DNA of 8,182 nucleotides from Vulcanimicrobiota bacterium (GTDB taxonomy: Bacteria > Vulcanimicrobiota > Vulcanimicrobiia > Vulcanimicrobiales > Vulcanimicrobiaceae). Under the pieces are notes generated by a model. That model was not told where the DNA came from. It ran no database searches and saw only the letters and a list, made by a program, of their open reading frames with translations. Location: assembly GCA_019233165.1 (NCBI GenBank), contig JAFAMS010000512.1, forward strand, positions 1 through 8,182. Reading direction: 5' to 3'. A program made the position numbers and the translations under genes. Of the stretch, positions 6,107 through 8,182 are shown in pieces. Every line of letters begins with the position of its first letter. Within the stretch, counting starts at the first letter, position 1.

Positions 6107-7027
6107 ATGGATCGGAAGACGTGGCTGGTCGCGCTGTTCGCGGCCGAATTGGCGATCGTAGCCCTGGCGGTTCAGGCCGTCCGGGGCAGCGCCATTTGGC
6201 CCCGCTGGTCCTCGCCGGCCCCCGTCGAAACGACGATGTCGGCTCCCGCTCCCGCTTCGCCGGGCAGCACCATCACGATCGCGCTTCCGGGCGCGGCGCT
6301 CACGCTTTCGCCCTCGAGTGACGGGCAAGTCCACTTGGAGGAGACGCAAGCGAAGGGCGGCTGGTGGTGGGGCGGAGACCCGAAGCGACGCGTCATCCAT
6401 ATCGACCCCGCGTTTGGCGGGATGCGGATCTGGCGCGACGCTTTGTTCGCCGTCGGATACAAAGAAGGGACCGATAAAGTCGCACTCGCCGTTCCGCCGG
6501 GCTCGCGCATCAACGTGACCGCCGCCGAAACGATCACCGCTGCCGGCTTCCGTAACGCGCTGACGTTGCATGCGGTCGAGGGCCCGGTGTACGTGCGAGA
6601 CCAACACGGCGATCTCAACGTCTCTTCCGAGCGCGGTCGGATCGTTTTGGACGAGACGGAGGCGAACCGCATTGCGCTTTCCACGCGAGATGGGCGCCTC
6701 ATCGGAACGCGCGTGAGCATGCGCGGCCCCGCGCCGAGACTCGACGCGACCACTACCGACGGCCGCGTCGAAATGCAGATGAAACAACTCCCCCGCGACG
6801 GGCAGTACATGGTGCACACCGGGAGCGGTAGAATGAGGCTCGAGTTGCCGAGCGATAGCAACGTGACTGTTACGATGCGGACGGGCGACGGCGATATCTC
6901 GGCGACAGGCGTTGCTCTCACCGGGCAGGGTAAAGAGCGTCGTGCCGTGTTCGGTGATGGCGCCGCAGCGTTCGATCTTTCGACGGGCGATGGGCGCATC
7001 GAGCTCACGTCCGGATCTTCGGAGTAG
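6107..7027 (+). CDS. Membrane-anchored DUF4097 (putative adhesin) family protein
   Basis: Predicted envelope protein of 306 residues. A single N-terminal helix (about 6-24, after MDRK) acts as a signal anchor or uncleaved signal peptide. An Ala/Pro-rich linker (36-52) leads to a strand-rich domain. From about residue 145 to the end there are repeated short strand-turn units of the form [ST]xDGR or TGxGR: STRDGRLIG (192-200), TTDGRVEMQ (216-224), HTGSGRMRL (237-245), RTGDGDISA (258-266), STGDGRIEL (292-300). These are the signature of DUF4097 beta-helix domains. Members include Bacillus YvlB and LiaG, both linked to envelope-stress regulons; the molecular function is unknown. The ATG at 6107 has no clear ribosome binding site, which suggests coupling to the 45-aa ORF ending at 6097. 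The next gene starts 4 bases after its stop. Confidence 0.82.
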   Translation: MDRKTWLVALFAAELAIVALAVQAVRGSAIWPRWSSPAPVETTMSAPAPASPGSTITIALPGAALTLSPSSDGQVHLEETQAKGGWWWGGDPKRRVIHIDPAFGGMRIWRDALFAVGYKEGTDKVALAVPPGSRINVTAAETITAAGFRNALTLHAVEGPVYVRDQHGDLNVSSERGRIVLDETEANRIALSTRDGRLIGTRVSMRGPAPRLDATTTDGRVEMQMKQLPRDGQYMVHTGSGRMRLELPSDSNVTVTMRTGDGDISATGVALTGQGKERRAVFGDGAAAFDLSTGDGRIELTSGSSE

Positions 7028-7031
7028 GAAA

Positions 7032-7586
7032 ATGGATGACAATTCGATCGCCGCACTCGCCGTAGTCTGCATCTTCGGGCTGCCGATCGTCGGCTGGATA
7101 CTGATCCGGTTCATGCAGCACAGCGAGCGGATGGCGATGATCAAACACGGGATCGTCCCGCCCCAAGGGAATCCGGGAAAGTGGGACGCCGGCGCACGGT
7201 GGGCCTCCCCGCACAACGTCGCGCCGCCGGATGCTGCCTACAACTACGAAGCGCAGATCCAACTACGGCGCGGCATCCGCACGACGTTCATCGGTCTCGC
7301 GCTCTTCATCGGATTGTCGTTCATCGGCTTTCGCGGCGACGGAAGCTTCGTCCCCGGGCCGTGGCTCCTCGGCGGTTTGATCCCGATGTTCGTCGGGATC
7401 GCGCAAGTCATCAGCGCGGTGTTAGCGGGCGCCGAGTTCTCGCGGCCGCGTCCAAGCACGTACGCGCCGCAGCCGCCTCCGTCACAGCCGCCGCCGCAAG
7501 CGCCGCCGCCGAGCGGACCGTACACCTACAGGCCGCCCGGGAATCAAGAAGAGCTGCCGCGCTCGAAACCGCCGCAGCAGCTCTAG
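7032..7586 (+). CDS. Three-TM inner-membrane protein, DUF6249-like
   Basis: Predicted membrane protein of 184 residues. The ATG at 7032 lies 4 bases after the DUF4097 stop, with GGAG and AGGAA just upstream. TM1 is about 7-26; it is followed by a cytoplasmic SERMAMIKHGIVPP (31-44), which resembles the 'ER..MIE.G' segment of DUF6249-type proteins. TM2 (83-100) and TM3 (109-131) form a hairpin, and a Pro/Gln-rich disordered tail (138-184) ends the protein, probably in the cytoplasm. No catalytic motif is visible. The DUF6249 label is by pattern memory. Its tight spacing puts it in the same operon as the DUF4097 gene, and proteins of this type commonly accompany ECF sigma and DUF4097 genes; a strong terminator follows at once. 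Confidence 0.75.
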   Translation: MDDNSIAALAVVCIFGLPIVGWILIRFMQHSERMAMIKHGIVPPQGNPGKWDAGARWASPHNVAPPDAAYNYEAQIQLRRGIRTTFIGLALFIGLSFIGFRGDGSFVPGPWLLGGLIPMFVGIAQVISAVLAGAEFSRPRPSTYAPQPPPSQPPPQAPPPSGPYTYRPPGNQEELPRSKPPQQL

Positions 7587-7592
7587 AAATCG

Positions 7593-7619
7593 AGAGGGGC
7601 GCCGGAGCGCCCCTCTTTG
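7593..7619. terminator. Strong intrinsic terminator, probably bidirectional
   Basis: Perfect 10-base-pair stem AGAGGGGCGC (7593-7602) and GCGCCCCTCT (7607-7616) around a CGGA tetraloop, followed by TTGT on the plus strand (so the stem end plus tail reads TCTTTGT). It sits in the 37-base gap between two convergent stops (7586 and 7624). On the minus strand it is followed by CGATTTCT, so it may stop both transcripts, with the plus direction slightly better. Confidence 0.85.
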
Positions 7620-7623
7620 TGTG

Positions 7624-7764
7624 CTATTTGCAGGTGACCAGGGCCATAGCCCATCCCGACTTCGTTCGCGTGCGAACCAAATAGCCGTCGGGAGTGCGGT
7701 CGTAAACCTGATAGCCCGCTCGTAGCGCGTCGGCTAAGGTCTTGAAGACCACCAGACCAGCCAT
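7624..7764 (-). CDS. Small 46-aa protein, function unknown
   Basis: Predicted soluble protein of 46 residues with normal composition: VVFKTLADALRAGYQVYDRT followed by DGYLVRTRT and GWAMALV, an alpha-beta-beta look. The ATG at 7762-7764 is chosen because a near-perfect Shine-Dalgarno AAAGGAGG (7780-7773) lies 8 bases before it. The same frame stays open to an ATG at 7848, but that extension has no ribosome binding site and would run through the Shine-Dalgarno sequence. It has its own transcription unit, convergent with the DUF4097/DUF6249 operon and divergent from the reductase-like gene. I do not recognise a named family. The alternating strand-like end 'YLVRTRTxxGWAxAL' suggests a tiny beta-hairpin domain. 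Confidence 0.75.
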   Translation of the reverse strand: MAGLVVFKTLADALRAGYQVYDRTPDGYLVRTRTKSGWAMALVTCK

Positions 7765-7772
7765 GCCGGGAT

Positions 7773-7780
7773 CCTCCTTT
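7773..7780 (-). promoter_or_regulatory. Strong ribosome binding site of the 46-aa gene
   Basis: Minus strand AAAGGAGG, then 8 bases, then ATG. It is the best Shine-Dalgarno sequence in the window, where most other genes have weak sites, and it fixes the start of the small gene. Confidence 0.85.
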
Positions 7781-7787
7781 CCCGCGA

Positions 7788-7799
7788 TAGGAAATCCTA
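7788..7799. repeat. Short inverted repeat upstream of the 46-aa gene
   Basis: TAGGA-AA-TCCTA forms 5-base arms around two bases, flanked by CGATA on both sides (7785-7789 and 7800-7804 in the same orientation). It lies just upstream of the Shine-Dalgarno sequence in the likely leader or promoter of the small gene. It could be an operator or a chance palindrome. Confidence 0.3.
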
Positions 7800-7830
7800 C
7801 GATAAGGTAACGGTCTGAGAACGACGGTAG

Positions 7831-7858
7831 TTCGACCGCCGGTAGCATCGGTTATTAA
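7831..7858 (+). promoter_or_regulatory. Possible promoter toward the reductase-like gene
   Basis: TTCGAC (7831-7836), 16 bases, then TATTAA (7853-7858) in the only AT-rich patch of the window. It is a loose match to a housekeeping sigma-70 promoter. The 145-base gap 7765-7909 must hold promoters for both divergent genes, and nothing clearer is visible in it. Confidence 0.3.
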
Positions 7859-7909
7859 AAGATGACGTAAAGCTTGTGACAGGGGGGTGGCACTGAACCG
7901 CACGAACTG

Positions 7910-8182
7910 ATGTTTGTGACCCTCGCCTCGGCCCAAGCGCCCCGCGTGCACACCACCGTCGTCGCAGACCGTAGGGAGCCGTATCCGGGGATCGCAATCG
8001 TCGGCGTGCATGCGCCGGCGTTGGTCGCAGCGGTGAGGCCCGGACAGTTCGTCATGGCGGTTCCGCCGACGGGCGTTCTGGCGGCGACCGCGCTCGGCGT
8101 CTATGAAGCGCAAGGGCAACGGGCGAGCATCATGGTCGTGAGCGCAGGGCCGCGAACGTCCGAGCTTGCGTCGCTCGAAACG
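7910..8182 (+). CDS. PyrK/ferredoxin-reductase-like N-terminal domain, 3' end cut by the window
   Basis: Open frame of 91 codons running off the window. ATG at 7910-7912; in-frame stop upstream at 7877-7879. The pattern VVADRREPYPGIAIVGVHAP, then VRPGQFVMAVPP (about 42-53), is that of the N-terminal beta-barrel of ferredoxin-NADP-reductase-type flavoproteins, closest by eye to the electron-transfer subunit of dihydroorotate dehydrogenase (PyrK). PRTSELASLE (81-90) matches the 'GT..L..L..G' end of the barrel. Where PyrK has its FAD-contacting R-P-x-S motif, this protein shows AATALGVYE (58-66), without the Arg or Pro. The G-rich run at 7881-7890 is 20 or more bases from the ATG, too far for a good ribosome binding site; GTG at 7916 or 7946 are alternative starts. 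It could be another member of the superfamily. Only the first third or so is visible. Confidence 0.6.
   Translation, partial: MFVTLASAQAPRVHTTVVADRREPYPGIAIVGVHAPALVAAVRPGQFVMAVPPTGVLAATALGVYEAQGQRASIMVVSAGPRTSELASLET

Noticed and set aside
5152..6321. Plus-strand open frame of 389 codons across the sigma gene and into the DUF4097 gene
   Set aside because: It overlaps the sigma gene in antisense and the DUF4097 gene in another frame, with Arg-rich composition and no recognisable domain.
5402..7216. Minus-strand open frame of 604 codons spanning the sigma gene, the intergenic region and the DUF4097 gene
   Set aside because: It is rich in Arg, His and Ala with no domain, and lies across two genes with clear family motifs and a promoter region. 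Long empty frames are expected at this GC content.
7765..7848. Upstream ATG at 7848 for the small minus-strand gene, giving 74 residues
   Set aside because: There is no ribosome binding site before it, and the near-perfect AAAGGAGG sits immediately before the later ATG at 7764.
1..8182. CRISPR arrays, tRNA or rRNA genes, insertion sequences, toxin-antitoxin or phage genes
   Set aside because: No regularly spaced repeats, cloverleaf sequences, transposase motifs or terminal inverted repeats were seen on either strand; the window reads as chromosomal genes.

Overview
This is a GC-rich bacterial window of about 8.2 kb, densely packed, with many genes overlapping by 4 bases and frequent GTG/TTG starts. 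The protein families and GC content fit a free-living, envelope-rich bacterium. A poorly cultured high-GC lineage such as Candidatus Eremiobacterota is only a guess from the look of the proteins; nothing in the window fixes the taxonomy.

Layout. (1) Positions 1-1698, plus strand: the 3' part of a metallo-beta-lactamase-fold hydrolase, then two GNAT-family acetyltransferases, each start overlapping the previous stop. (2) Positions 1695-5853, minus strand, read from 5853 downward: ECF sigma factor, small two-helix membrane protein (probable anti-sigma factor), OmpR-type response regulator, HAMP histidine kinase, and an exported beta-rich protein resembling DUF4097 'putative adhesin' proteins. 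The first four genes are joined by ATGA, GTGA and CTGA overlaps; the last starts 31 bases after the kinase stop. (3) Positions 5854-5959: a compact divergent control region with two back-to-back ECF-type promoter candidates. The plus-strand one, TGAAAC-N16-CGTA, is identical to the consensus known for Bacillus SigW. (4) Positions 5960-7586, plus strand: a 45-aa ORF, a membrane-anchored DUF4097 protein, and a three-helix protein resembling DUF6249, closed by a strong intrinsic terminator. (5) Positions 7624-7764, minus strand: a 46-aa protein with an excellent ribosome binding site. (6) From 7910, plus strand, to the window edge: the N-terminal part of a PyrK/ferredoxin-reductase-like protein.

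Working model (inference): regions 2-4 form one envelope-sensing unit. The ECF sigma factor, held by its membrane partner, would drive its own operon and the divergent operon from the shared promoter region, while a two-component system in the same transcript adds a second sensory input. The outputs are two DUF4097-like envelope proteins at the two ends of the locus. Housing an ECF/anti-sigma pair and a complete two-component system in one overlapping operon is the most notable feature of the window.
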